Below, piece after piece: positions 29,425 through 38,133 of a stretch of DNA of 64,000 nucleotides; position 1 is the stretch's first letter, and each line of letters opens with the position of its first letter. The notes below the pieces were generated by a model. The model worked only from the letters and a program-made list of their open reading frames with translations. It made no database searches and was not told the origin of the DNA. Origin of the DNA: Chryseobacterium sp. ON_d1 (GTDB taxonomy: Bacteria > Bacteroidota > Bacteroidia > Flavobacteriales > Weeksellaceae); NCBI RefSeq assembly GCF_006829085.1, contig NZ_BJTC01000005.1, positions 186,001-250,000 of the forward strand, read 5' to 3'. Position numbers and translations under genes: made by a program.

Positions 29425-30288
29425 TTAATCCAGTGTCAGTCTTTTTAGTGACCAGGAGCTGCCATTGTAAATATCAAGGTCTACCTTTGCATTGATACCA
29501 TGTACAATCCCGTTTTCTGTAAACTGCCAGAAATCCCATTTGTCATCGGGAGAAGGAGAAGCAACATCATTGTAATTGGCCAGCCATAAAGGATAATCTT
29601 CAAACTCTCCTTTCAGAAAGTCTTTATAATAATGATAATAGGTATAGATAATAGGTTTTTCGTCATAGGCATCTTCTACAATTTTACACCATACCTTCAG
29701 GTCTTCAACCAGTTTTTTGTTGGTCTTACGTTTGGGGATTTTTTCAATATCAAGAATTGGAGGGAGATCTCCGCTTTCAAGTTTTACATTCTCTAAAAAA
29801 TTGTTTGCCTGGATAACAGGATCCTCATCTGCTCTGTAAAAATGGTAAGCTCCGCGGATCAGGTCATGCTTTTTGGCAATTTCCCAGAACTCATCAAAAT
29901 GTTTGTCGGCACTTCTGTTTCCCATCGTTGCACGCATCACAACGAACTCTAACGGAATGGTTTTATTTCCAATGCTGAGGCTGTCCCATTTGATATCTTC
30001 TCTGTTCTGGTAATGGGAAACATCAAAGCCAAAAGTTTTATCAAGGTTGCCGGCTAATATTCTCTGTATTCTGGCCGCCTCTTTTTCACTGTTATGAAGC
30101 TTTTTATGTCTGAATTTATTAAAGTACAGTGCATAATAATAGCTGACCGTCTGTTTTAAATAAAATCCGGTCCCTATTAATGCTATGACCAATATACCCA
30201 ATATGATCCATCTTCGGAAAAAATACTTCTTCCGGCGGGATTTATGGACTTGTTTGGCAGTTTTTTTGGTGTACTTTCTTGGTGACAT
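29425..30288 (-). CDS. Membrane-anchored GH25 lysozyme
   Basis: A glycoside hydrolase family 25 (Chalaropsis-type lysozyme) protein of 287 residues. It has a basic cytosolic N-terminus, one transmembrane helix (WIILGILVIALIGTGFYL, about 28-45), then the TIM-barrel with FGFDVSHYQN, the catalytic DIE in LPPILDIEKIP, YTYYHYY and DKWDFWQFTENG. It probably cleaves peptidoglycan in the periplasm. The chosen ATG is MSPRKYTKKT; another ATG 4 codons upstream is possible. Convergent with the hydrolase gene. Confidence 0.9.
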   Translation of the reverse strand: MSPRKYTKKTAKQVHKSRRKKYFFRRWIILGILVIALIGTGFYLKQTVSYYYALYFNKFRHKKLHNSEKEAARIQRILAGNLDKTFGFDVSHYQNREDIKWDSLSIGNKTIPLEFVVMRATMGNRSADKHFDEFWEIAKKHDLIRGAYHFYRADEDPVIQANNFLENVKLESGDLPPILDIEKIPKRKTNKKLVEDLKVWCKIVEDAYDEKPIIYTYYHYYKDFLKGEFEDYPLWLANYNDVASPSPDDKWDFWQFTENGIVHGINAKVDLDIYNGSSWSLKRLTLD

Positions 30289-30340
30289 AAAGTTTTGCAA
30301 AACTAACTTTTTTCACTGCTAAATGCTAAAATAAAATCAG

Positions 30341-30348
30341 TAAATTTG
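30341..30348 (+). promoter_or_regulatory. Candidate -7 box for NDH-2
   Basis: TAAATTTG lies only 6 bases before the chosen ATG (30355), so the transcript would be almost leaderless, or the start codon is further downstream. Confidence 0.4.
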
Positions 30349-30354
30349 TGTATT

Positions 30355-31617
30355 ATGGAAACACGCGAAAAAATCATCATTATTGGAGGAGGATTTGCGG
30401 GGCTGCAACTTGCAAAAACATTGAATAACAAGAACAAAAAAGTCATTGTTCTGGATCGGATGAACCATCATATGTTTCAGCCGCTTTTTTATCAGGTAGC
30501 CTCAGGAAGGATAGAACCGTCCAATATTTCTTTCCCCTTCAGGAAGATTTTTCAGCAGTCCAGAAACACACAGTTCCGTATGACAGAGGTGAAAGAGATA
30601 GACCCTGCCAACCACAAGGTGATTACCGACGAAGCAGAGTTTACGTATGATAAACTCATTATTGCAACCGGTTGTAAAACTAATTTTTTCGGTAACAAAG
30701 AGCTGGAAGGCAAAGCTTTCGGAATGAAAAATACCCAGGAAGCAATCAGTATCAGAAATCATGTACTGATGACCTTTGAAAAGCTGATTATTGAAAAAAG
30801 CCGAAGCGATGACGGAAACTGGAATATCGTTATCGTAGGCAGCGGTCCTACAGGAGTAGAGCTGGCGGGGGCTTTTGCTGAAATGAAAAAAGAAATCCTC
30901 CCAAGAGATTATCCTTATATGAATTTTGATCATCTGAAAATTATTCTGGTAAGCTCTACAGAAAAACCACTTGCTGTGATGAGTGGTGAAGCTCAGGATA
31001 AATCTGAAAAATATCTAAAAGATCTTGGGGTCACTTTTATGAGCGGAGAGGTAGTGACAGATTATGATGGTGATAAAGTACATCTCAGAAGCGGGAAAGA
31101 GATCCCTTCTAATAATGTCATATGGGCGGCCGGAGTTACAGGAAATGTCGTAGGCGGCTTTCCCGAAGAAAAATTAGTGCGAAACAGATATATTGTAGAT
31201 CGGTATAATAAAATAAAAGGGTACGATAATATTTATGCTATCGGGGATATTGCCTACATGGAAACACCGAAATATCCGCAGGGACATCCTCAGGTGGCCA
31301 ACGTAGCGATTAATCAGGCAAAAAATCTAGGGAAGAATCTGTTAAAGAAAAGTCAGGGTGAGTGGAAAGAATATGAATATGATGACAAAGGGTCATTGGC
31401 AACTATTGGAAAGCACAGAGCTGTTGTCGACCTGCCGTTTATTAAATTCCAGGGATTTTTTGCCTGGTATTTCTGGATGTTTCTCCATTTAATGCTAATT
31501 TTGAGCGTTAGAAATAAACTGGCCATATTCTTCAACTGGATGTGGAGCTATATCAATAAAGATTCTTCTTTAAGATTAATTATTATACCTACTAAGAAAA
31601 ACGGAACATTACAATGA
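30355..31617 (+). CDS. Type II NADH dehydrogenase (NDH-2)
   Basis: A single-subunit FAD-containing NADH:quinone oxidoreductase of 420 residues. FAD-binding [13 protein letters not shown] is near residue 10-22, the NADH-binding [19 protein letters not shown] near ~160-178, and the second FAD motif [11 protein letters not shown] near ~300. The C-terminal hydrophobic stretch ([15 protein letters not shown]) anchors the membrane side. It does not pump protons. I use the second ATG ([13 protein letters not shown]); another ATG three codons upstream exists. It overlaps trmD by 4 bases (ATGA), so the two are translationally coupled. Confidence 0.93.
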   Translation: METREKIIIIGGGFAGLQLAKTLNNKNKKVIVLDRMNHHMFQPLFYQVASGRIEPSNISFPFRKIFQQSRNTQFRMTEVKEIDPANHKVITDEAEFTYDKLIIATGCKTNFFGNKELEGKAFGMKNTQEAISIRNHVLMTFEKLIIEKSRSDDGNWNIVIVGSGPTGVELAGAFAEMKKEILPRDYPYMNFDHLKIILVSSTEKPLAVMSGEAQDKSEKYLKDLGVTFMSGEVVTDYDGDKVHLRSGKEIPSNNVIWAAGVTGNVVGGFPEEKLVRNRYIVDRYNKIKGYDNIYAIGDIAYMETPKYPQGHPQVANVAINQAKNLGKNLLKKSQGEWKEYEYDDKGSLATIGKHRAVVDLPFIKFQGFFAWYFWMFLHLMLILSVRNKLAIFFNWMWSYINKDSSLRLIIIPTKKNGTLQ

Positions 31618-32285
31618 GAATTGACATAATAAGCGTGCTTCCTGAATTGATGGAGAGTCCTTTCAAAACGTCTATTTTGAAAAGAGCGATGGATAAAGGA
31701 CTTGCAGAAGTACATTTTCATCATCTGAGAGATTGGGCAACCAATAAGCACAGACAGATTGATGATGAACCCTACGGAGGGGGAGCGGGAATGGTAATGA
31801 TGGTTGAGCCGTTGGATAAATGTATTTCAGAGCTTAAATCTCAAAGAAATTATGACGAGGTGATCTACCTGACACCGGATGGCGTTACCTTAAATCAGAA
31901 AATTGCCAATTCACTTTCTATCAAGGAAAATCTGATCTTCCTTTGCGGGCATTATAAAGGAATAGACCAAAGAGTAAGAGACCTTCATATTACAAAAGAA
32001 ATTTCAATCGGAGATTACGTGCTTACAGGCGGGGAACTTGCAGCCTGCGTGCTTGCTGACTCCGTTATCAGATTACTCCCCGGAGTTTTAAATGACGAGC
32101 AGAGTGCACTGACAGACAGCTTTCAGGATGATCTTCTTGCACCACCCATTTATACAAGACCTGAAAGCTATAAAGGGCTGGAGGTTCCAAAAATACTATT
32201 GAGTGGAAATTTTGGTAAAATTGAAGAATGGCGTCATGATGAAGCGCTAAGAATCACAAAAGAAAAACGTCCCGATTTATTATAA
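31614..32285 (+). CDS. trmD: tRNA (guanine37-N1)-methyltransferase
   Basis: Methylates G37 next to the anticodon in tRNAs to prevent frameshifting. The 223-residue SPOUT-fold protein starts [21 protein letters not shown] and has [33 protein letters not shown] and [14 protein letters not shown], the trefoil-knot SAM-binding motifs. Its start overlaps the end of NDH-2 (ATGA). Typical neighbours rpsP, rimM and rplS are absent, so the gene is relocated compared with many bacteria. Confidence 0.97.
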   Translation: MRIDIISVLPELMESPFKTSILKRAMDKGLAEVHFHHLRDWATNKHRQIDDEPYGGGAGMVMMVEPLDKCISELKSQRNYDEVIYLTPDGVTLNQKIANSLSIKENLIFLCGHYKGIDQRVRDLHITKEISIGDYVLTGGELAACVLADSVIRLLPGVLNDEQSALTDSFQDDLLAPPIYTRPESYKGLEVPKILLSGNFGKIEEWRHDEALRITKEKRPDLL

Positions 32286-32663
32286 GAAAGAGTTACTGAA
32301 ACTTATTTAATTCCACGGATTTACCCAATTCCATTTGTTATTGATAAATGGAATAATATTTGTTATATGTTTGTTAAGTGTGAAAAATATTAATATTTCT
32401 AATTTTAAATTGAAAATTTATTTCTATTATTCGTGATTTTATATATTGTCTCAATTTTGATTAATATATTAAAACTCTCAAATAGTTGAAAAATTAATTT
32501 TATATAGCTGATTTCATTAGTATTTTTTACTATATTTGAATGGTTTTTTATTGGGAATTGATTTGTTGTTTTTGTGGCAAATCAATAAAATTTGAAAAAT
32601 AATAATAATTTTACATCTTAAGAAAAAGAGCATAATAAATTAAAAGTATAGAAATTAGTGTAG
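32286..32663. other. AT-rich intergenic region, 378 bp
   Basis: No ORF of note. A perfect -7 box TATATTTG lies at 32531-32538, about 125 bases before the next gene, which would leave a long 5' leader. No hairpin terminator was found for trmD. Confidence 0.4.
32531..32538 (+). promoter_or_regulatory. Candidate -7 box
   Basis: TATATTTG, matching TAnnTTTG, upstream of the endonuclease/exonuclease/phosphatase gene. No -33 TTG at the expected place. Confidence 0.35.
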
Positions 32664-33599
32664 ATGGAGCTGTTCTCTTTTTATAATGTTGAAAATTTAT
32701 TTTTACCCGACCCTAAGCCTGTCCATAAATTAGATCCTACCCGGTCAGGATTAAGAAATTGGGATGAAAAGAGATATAGAAATAAACTTTTTAAAATCTC
32801 TCATGTATTTCAGCTTATGAAGGAGGATAATGGTGTAATGCCATTTATCATAGGATTATCTGAAGTTTCCGGAAGGAAAGTTTTGGAGGATCTTGTAGAA
32901 ATGGAACCTTTTGATTCGCAATATGGAATTGTACATTATAATTCTATGGACGAAAGAAAGGTGGATGTAGCCATGTTATATGATAAAAACAAAGTAGAGG
33001 TGATAGATTCAGAAACCATTACTTTCTTTTTTGAAATAGTAAATAAAAACACAGAAAATTACGACACAACAAGAGACGTACTTTTTTCAAAAATAAAATA
33101 TAAAGGAGAAATTATTAATGTCTTTATCGCCCATCTTCCCTCTAAGCGCGAAAAAGATGTCAATAAGCCTAAAAGAGCTTTTATTTTGAATGAGATCCGG
33201 GAACGGATTATGAAAATAGTGGATGCAGATAAAGAGCATGTTATATTGTGTGGTGATTTTAATGAAAACCCGGATGATGAAAATTTAGTACAGATTCTCT
33301 ATGACAATTACCATGAGAAGGTTTTGATGAATCCTTTTCAACAATTGTTTTCTACAAGAAATTATTCTACTTTTCATTATAAATCTGGATTGCTGTATGA
33401 TCAGATCATGATGTCAAGATCTTTACTTGATAATAAAACGCTGGCTTTTCAGGATGCTCATATATTCAATTCTGAAAAAATCCGCAGCAGAACCAGACAT
33501 TTTGAAGGACGGCCTTTCCGGACTTATGCCGGTACCCGGTATTTAGGAGGATACAGCGATCACTTTCCGGTTTTTGTAAAATTTAAAAATTTACAGTAA
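32664..33599 (+). CDS. Endonuclease/exonuclease/phosphatase family protein
   Basis: A 311-residue protein of the DNase I-like metal-dependent fold. Visible motifs: SFYNVENLF near the N-terminus (metal-binding Asn), GLSEVSGRKVL (acid Glu), VFIAHLPSKR (catalytic His), ILCGDFNENP (Asp/Asn pair) and the C-terminal GYSDHFPVFVKF (SDH triad). Substrate may be nucleic acid or phosphoester; unknown. No signal peptide. Starts a plus-strand set with an Lrp regulator and deoC downstream. Confidence 0.88.
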   Translation: MELFSFYNVENLFLPDPKPVHKLDPTRSGLRNWDEKRYRNKLFKISHVFQLMKEDNGVMPFIIGLSEVSGRKVLEDLVEMEPFDSQYGIVHYNSMDERKVDVAMLYDKNKVEVIDSETITFFFEIVNKNTENYDTTRDVLFSKIKYKGEIINVFIAHLPSKREKDVNKPKRAFILNEIRERIMKIVDADKEHVILCGDFNENPDDENLVQILYDNYHEKVLMNPFQQLFSTRNYSTFHYKSGLLYDQIMMSRSLLDNKTLAFQDAHIFNSEKIRSRTRHFEGRPFRTYAGTRYLGGYSDHFPVFVKFKNLQ

Positions 33600-33626
33600 A
33601 AAACATAAATAATAAAAAAGTAGAAA

Positions 33627-34097
33627 ATGAAAAATTCGAGCAACACAAGCTATCATTTAGATTCTATTGACAAGGAAATTATTTACATGCTGATGGATAA
33701 TGCTAAAACTTCATTAGCCCACATTTCAAAAAATGTCGGAATTTCCACCACTGCAGTACATCAAAGAATCAAAAAACTCGAACATGCAGGAGTTATTGAA
33801 AATTCAATATCATTCCTTAATCCTAAAAAAATTGGATATAAGGTGATTTCCTACATCGGCGTATTTCTGGATCAGCCAAGTCATTATCCTGAAGTGGTAA
33901 AGTCTTTGCATGACATCAACGAAGTAGTGGAGGCCCACTATACTACAGGAAATTATACTATTTTCCTGAAAGTTCTTTGTAAAGATAATGATCACCTGAT
34001 GCAGATCCTTAACAAACTTCAAAAACTGAAGGGTGTGACAAGAACAGAAACTTTTATATCTTTAGAACAAGGTATTTACAGACAATTGAAAGTATAA
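33627..34097 (+). CDS. Lrp/AsnC family transcriptional regulator
   Basis: A 156-residue regulator with an N-terminal winged helix-turn-helix (LDSIDKEIIYMLMDNAKTSLAHISKNVGISTTAVHQRIKKLEHAGVI, ~12-60) and a C-terminal RAM ligand-binding domain (~75-150, GYKVISYIGVFLD, YTTGNYTIFLKVLCKD). Binds small molecules such as amino acids. It lies 5 bases before deoC, so they share a transcript; it may regulate the deoxyribonucleoside catabolic gene or act elsewhere. Confidence 0.93.
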   Translation: MKNSSNTSYHLDSIDKEIIYMLMDNAKTSLAHISKNVGISTTAVHQRIKKLEHAGVIENSISFLNPKKIGYKVISYIGVFLDQPSHYPEVVKSLHDINEVVEAHYTTGNYTIFLKVLCKDNDHLMQILNKLQKLKGVTRTETFISLEQGIYRQLKV

Positions 34098-34102
34098 ACG
34101 AT

Positions 34103-34846
34103 ATGAACATAGCCCAATATTTGGATTCCACTTACCTGAAAACTCCGGAACAGTCAGGTATTTCTCATGAAAAAACGCTTCAGAAGGATAAAGAACTTGC
34201 TCAGGAAGCTATAGATAATGGTATTTTTGCCGTAATGATTCGTCCGGATTATGTGTCTGAAATCAAGAAATATATTCAGGAAAGAAATTCAAATGTTGCA
34301 GTAGGGACGGTAATAGGTTTTCATGAAGGTACCTATTCTGTCGATGAAAAACTGGCAGAAGCATCAAAAGCTATTGAAGACGGTGCTGATGAATTGGATT
34401 TCGTTATTAATTATACTGCCTATCTGCAGGGAAATACAGAGCTGGTAAAAGAAGAATTTGTAAAATGTACAAGATTATCTCTTGATCATCATAAAGTTGC
34501 AAAATGGATTATTGAAATTGCTGCATTAAGTGATGAGCAAATTGCAGATCTTACTAAAAATATTGCTGTATGGGCGGAAGAGAATTTTTCTGATCATGAC
34601 CTGGCAAACATTTTTGTTAAATCATCTACAGGATTCTATAAAACTGCTGAAGGGAAACCCAACGGGGCAACTTTTGAAGGAATAAGAATTATGCTTGATA
34701 ATGCCGGGAAGCTTCCGGTAAAAGCTGCAGGTGGCGTAAGAACTCCTGAGGATGCTGGAAAAATGATTAATATGGGAGTAAAAAGAATCGGAACCTCTTC
34801 AGCATTGGCATTAATTAAGAATGAATCTTCGACAGAAGGATATTAA
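34103..34846 (+). CDS. deoC: Deoxyribose-phosphate aldolase
   Basis: A class I aldolase that splits 2-deoxyribose-5-phosphate into acetaldehyde and glyceraldehyde-3-phosphate, the last step in deoxynucleoside use. The 247 residues include DELDFVINYTAYLQG, the Schiff-base motif FVKSSTGFYK (Lys ~172), and VKAAGGVRTPEDA. It begins 5 bases after the Lrp-type regulator. Hairpin terminator follows. Confidence 0.96.
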   Translation: MNIAQYLDSTYLKTPEQSGISHEKTLQKDKELAQEAIDNGIFAVMIRPDYVSEIKKYIQERNSNVAVGTVIGFHEGTYSVDEKLAEASKAIEDGADELDFVINYTAYLQGNTELVKEEFVKCTRLSLDHHKVAKWIIEIAALSDEQIADLTKNIAVWAEENFSDHDLANIFVKSSTGFYKTAEGKPNGATFEGIRIMLDNAGKLPVKAAGGVRTPEDAGKMINMGVKRIGTSSALALIKNESSTEGY

Positions 34847-34870
34847 TTAAATCAAAATTCAGAATAATAA

Positions 34871-34903
34871 AAAACCATCAGCAACACTGATGGTTTTATT
34901 TTT
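34871..34903. terminator. Bidirectional terminator deoC / dusB
   Basis: AAAACCATCAG-CAACA-CTGATGGTTTT, an 11-bp perfect stem followed by T-rich sequence, between convergent genes. Confidence 0.9.
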
Positions 34904-35898
34904 TATAGCTGTGCCTGATATTCTTCGTAGAATTGTTGGGTTTCTTTGATCAAACTATCCATTTCTTCCATTGTGAAAACTTCCAGGAATTTTTTTCTGA
35001 ATTCCTTGAAATGAGGAATTCCCCGGAAATAGTTGCTGTAATGCTGTCTCATTTCAACAAGTCCTAATCTTTCTCCTTTCCATTCTGTGCTCCATTCCGC
35101 ATGCTGACGAACAGCAAGCAGTCGGTCTGAAATTGTAGGTTCAGGTAAATGCTCTCCCGTTTTAAAGAAATGCTTGATTTCATTAAATATCCAAGGATAT
35201 CCAATAGCGGCACGTCCAATCATGATACCGTCACATGCATACTTTTGTTTATATTCTAATGCTTTTTCAGCAGAGTCTATATCACCATTTCCAAAAATCG
35301 GGATTTCAATATTGGGATTTTGCTTGATTCTTGAAATATGTTCCCAGTCAGCTTCACCTTTATACATTTGAGCTCGGGTTCTGGCGTGGATTGTAAGTGC
35401 TTTGATACCGGTTTCCTGAAGGCGTTCTGCCACTTCATCAATATTAATGCTGGTACTGTCCCATCCTAAGCGGGTCTTTACTGTTACAGGTAGATGAGTA
35501 GAGCTTACCACAGCCTTTGTAAGGCGAACCATCAGGTCGATATCTTTCAAAACACCTGCTCCTGCTCCTTTGCAGACAACTTTTTTTACAGGACATCCGA
35601 AATTAATATCTACCAGATCAGGATTAACTGTTTCAACAATTCTTGCAGACATAGCCATCGCTTCCTCATCTCCACCAAAAATCTGTATTCCAACCGGCCT
35701 TTCATAATCAAAAATATCAAGCTTTTTACGGCTCTTGATAGCGTCACGAATCAACCCTTCGGAGGAAATAAATTCCGAATACATTAAATCTGCGCCGTGC
35801 ATTTTACACAAACGTCTGAACGGAGGATCGCTTACGTCTTCCATTGGAGCCAGCAAAAGTGGAAATTCCGGCAGTTCTATGTTGCCTATTTTTATCAT
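34903..35898 (-). CDS. dusB: tRNA-dihydrouridine synthase
   Basis: A flavin enzyme reducing uridines in the tRNA D-loop. 331 residues. Motifs include LLLAPMEDVSDPPFRRLC (FMN-binding start), VDINFGCPVKKVVCKGAGAG with the catalytic Cys, VKTRLGWD, LTIHARTRAQMYKG and IFGNGDI...DGIMIGRAAIGYPWIF. The C-terminal helical domain (~245-331) binds tRNA. It is a single gene; the start MIKIGNIELPEF fits the family. Confidence 0.95.
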   Translation of the reverse strand: MIKIGNIELPEFPLLLAPMEDVSDPPFRRLCKMHGADLMYSEFISSEGLIRDAIKSRKKLDIFDYERPVGIQIFGGDEEAMAMSARIVETVNPDLVDINFGCPVKKVVCKGAGAGVLKDIDLMVRLTKAVVSSTHLPVTVKTRLGWDSTSINIDEVAERLQETGIKALTIHARTRAQMYKGEADWEHISRIKQNPNIEIPIFGNGDIDSAEKALEYKQKYACDGIMIGRAAIGYPWIFNEIKHFFKTGEHLPEPTISDRLLAVRQHAEWSTEWKGERLGLVEMRQHYSNYFRGIPHFKEFRKKFLEVFTMEEMDSLIKETQQFYEEYQAQL

Positions 35899-36096
35899 GG
35901 TGCAAATTTACGAAATTCTGAAAAAACAATATTTTATAAATTCAGATGTGGTACTATGTTTTGCTTGTGTTGTGTTATTTAAGGGATTTTATGATACGTT
36001 GTTTAGTTTTTGTTTAATATATTTAACTGATTGTCAGTATTTATTGAATTTTATTGATAATTATTTTTTATATTTAGTATAATAAAAATTAATGTC

Positions 36097-38067
36097 ATGA
36101 GGAAAATTCTATTTTATTTGATGGCAATTTTAGTTTCATCAAATTTTTATTCACAAATCAATATTTCTGCTACAGCAGGAACAGCTACAGGAACCTATAC
36201 TACGTTAAAAGGAGCATTTGATGCGATTAACGCAGGAACACATCAGGGAGCCATTACAATCAGTGTTACGGCCAGTACGACAGAAACGGCAACGGCCAGT
36301 CTCAATGCCAGTGGGGGAACAGCAAGTTATACTTCCGTAGTCCTAAAGCCTGCGACTGGAGTTACTGCCACTATTTCCGGAGATATTGCCAGTGCACCTT
36401 TAGTGAGAATACAGGGGAGTAATATTACCCTGGACGGAAGCAATGCAGCTTCAGGAACTACAAGAGATCTTACCCTTACCAACACTTCTGTTACAGCACC
36501 GCAGGTACTTACATTTATAGCAGCTTCAGCTGCTGCTGCCAATACGAATATTACGGTTAAAAACCTGAATATAGTTAATGGTATCAATACCTCTTCTGCT
36601 TTTATAATGTATGATGGTGCAACAACTCCTACAGGTGGCTTCTTTAATAATGTGACCATCCAGAATAATTCTGTGAAGAAAGCTTACATAGGAATTTATT
36701 TACTTGCTGCAACAGCTGCAGGTAACGGAGGGAATACCCTGGTGACAGGAAACGATCTGAGCACATCAGGAACAGATGCCATCCGTCTCTGTGGAATTTA
36801 TGCACAGGGAACAGATGGGGTGACAGTAAGTAATAATACGATTGGTAATTTTGAAACAACAAATGCTGAGATCAAAAGAGGGATCTGGTTTGCAACTGCA
36901 ACCGTTAATTCTTCAATTACTTCCAATACAATTACCAACCTTGGATATACCGGAACTTCTACCGGAGGAGCTTCCGGGATAACAGTAACCTCTGGTAATA
37001 CAGGAGCCTCTGCAGTCGCCAATATTAATGTAAGCGGAAATACAATTTCCAATTTTACTTCCAGTGGAACGGGGACTCTGTTTGCCGGAATTTATGCGGC
37101 AGGTACTTTGACAACCGGTATAACCATCAATAATAATAAAATTAACGGAATTAAAAATACCAATACATCAGGATATGGAGCTCAGGGTATCTATCTTGCA
37201 ACAACAAGCCTTACTTCCAATACACTGGTTGCCAATAATGTCGTGAGTGGTGTGGCAGGTTATGGATATGCAACAACCGGAGGAGTAAATGACAATGGGA
37301 ACGGTATTATTATTACTGCAGGAGGCGGATATAAGCTTTATTATAATACTGTTGTGATGAATGTCAGCCAGACAGTTGCAGGGAGACCGTCTGCTTTGAA
37401 TATTACAAGTGGAGTAACCGGTGCAGGAGGTATCGATGTGAGAAATAATCTTTTTGTCAATACCCAAACTCAGGCGGGAGACAGGTATGCTATTTATGCC
37501 GGAGCTGCCAGCAGTGTTTTCTCTACTATCAATTATAACAACTTCTATTCTTCCGGTACGAATCTTGGCTATATTGGCGGCGCCGCAAAAGCAACACTTA
37601 CCGATATTCAGGCTGGATTCGGAGGAAATGTAAATTCATTGAACGTTTTACCTGTATTTGTATCAGCAACTGATTTCCATTTATCTGCTACAGGAAATGC
37701 AGCTCTTGATAACAAGGGAACTCCGGTAGCTGAAGTAACATTGGATGCTGATGGCAACACAAGAAATGCTGTCACACCTGATCTTGGAAGTTTTGAGTTT
37801 ACAGCAACGGTATTAGCCGCCAATGAAGCTGCGAAAAAGAATACGGTAAGCATATATCCGAATCCGGTTGTGGATTACCTTTATATTAACAATGACAGCA
37901 GAATCAAAGATGTTGAACTGTATAATGCTTCAGGGCAGAGAATTCTTAGTGAGATCATCAATGCAGAAAAAGGATCTGTGGATATGAGACGTGCTCCTGC
38001 AGGAGTTTATATTGTAAAAGTGAATGGAGAAAAAGGATCCCAATCACTGAAAGTTATTAAAAAATAA
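36097..38067 (+). CDS. T9SS-secreted right-handed beta-helix protein
   Basis: A 656-residue secreted protein: signal peptide (MRKILFYLMAILVSSNFYSQ), then a long Thr/Ser/Asn/Gly-rich region of parallel beta-helix repeats (residues ~40-560, recurring NN-x-I/V and VSNNTIG-type turns such as VSNNTIGNF, VSGNTISNF, INNNKINGI), then a type A T9SS sorting domain (~580-656, VSIYPNPVVDYLYINN ... GVYIVKV). The last 70 residues are cleaved on export, and the protein is attached to the surface or released. Repeats suggest carbohydrate binding or cleavage; no catalytic residues recognised. A TATATTTA box lies ~20 bases upstream. Confidence 0.88.
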   Translation: MRKILFYLMAILVSSNFYSQINISATAGTATGTYTTLKGAFDAINAGTHQGAITISVTASTTETATASLNASGGTASYTSVVLKPATGVTATISGDIASAPLVRIQGSNITLDGSNAASGTTRDLTLTNTSVTAPQVLTFIAASAAAANTNITVKNLNIVNGINTSSAFIMYDGATTPTGGFFNNVTIQNNSVKKAYIGIYLLAATAAGNGGNTLVTGNDLSTSGTDAIRLCGIYAQGTDGVTVSNNTIGNFETTNAEIKRGIWFATATVNSSITSNTITNLGYTGTSTGGASGITVTSGNTGASAVANINVSGNTISNFTSSGTGTLFAGIYAAGTLTTGITINNNKINGIKNTNTSGYGAQGIYLATTSLTSNTLVANNVVSGVAGYGYATTGGVNDNGNGIIITAGGGYKLYYNTVVMNVSQTVAGRPSALNITSGVTGAGGIDVRNNLFVNTQTQAGDRYAIYAGAASSVFSTINYNNFYSSGTNLGYIGGAAKATLTDIQAGFGGNVNSLNVLPVFVSATDFHLSATGNAALDNKGTPVAEVTLDADGNTRNAVTPDLGSFEFTATVLAANEAAKKNTVSIYPNPVVDYLYINNDSRIKDVELYNASGQRILSEIINAEKGSVDMRRAPAGVYIVKVNGEKGSQSLKVIKK

Positions 38068-38081
38068 CATTCAGATTATAT

Positions 38082-38120
38082 AAAAAAAGGCCCCAATGCA
38101 GAGCATTGGGGCCTTTTTTT
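38082..38120 (+). terminator. Strong terminator
   Basis: A7-GGCCCCAATGC-AGA-GCATTGGGGCC-T7: 11-bp GC-rich stem, 3-nt loop and T7. Symmetrical, so it also serves the convergent minus-strand gene. Confidence 0.95.
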
Positions 38121-38133
38121 ATCATATAGCATA

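Noticed and set aside
36327..37853. Several minus-strand ORFs opposite the beta-helix gene
   Set aside because: They reflect the Thr/Ala/Val-rich repeats of the plus-strand gene read on the other strand; no start context.
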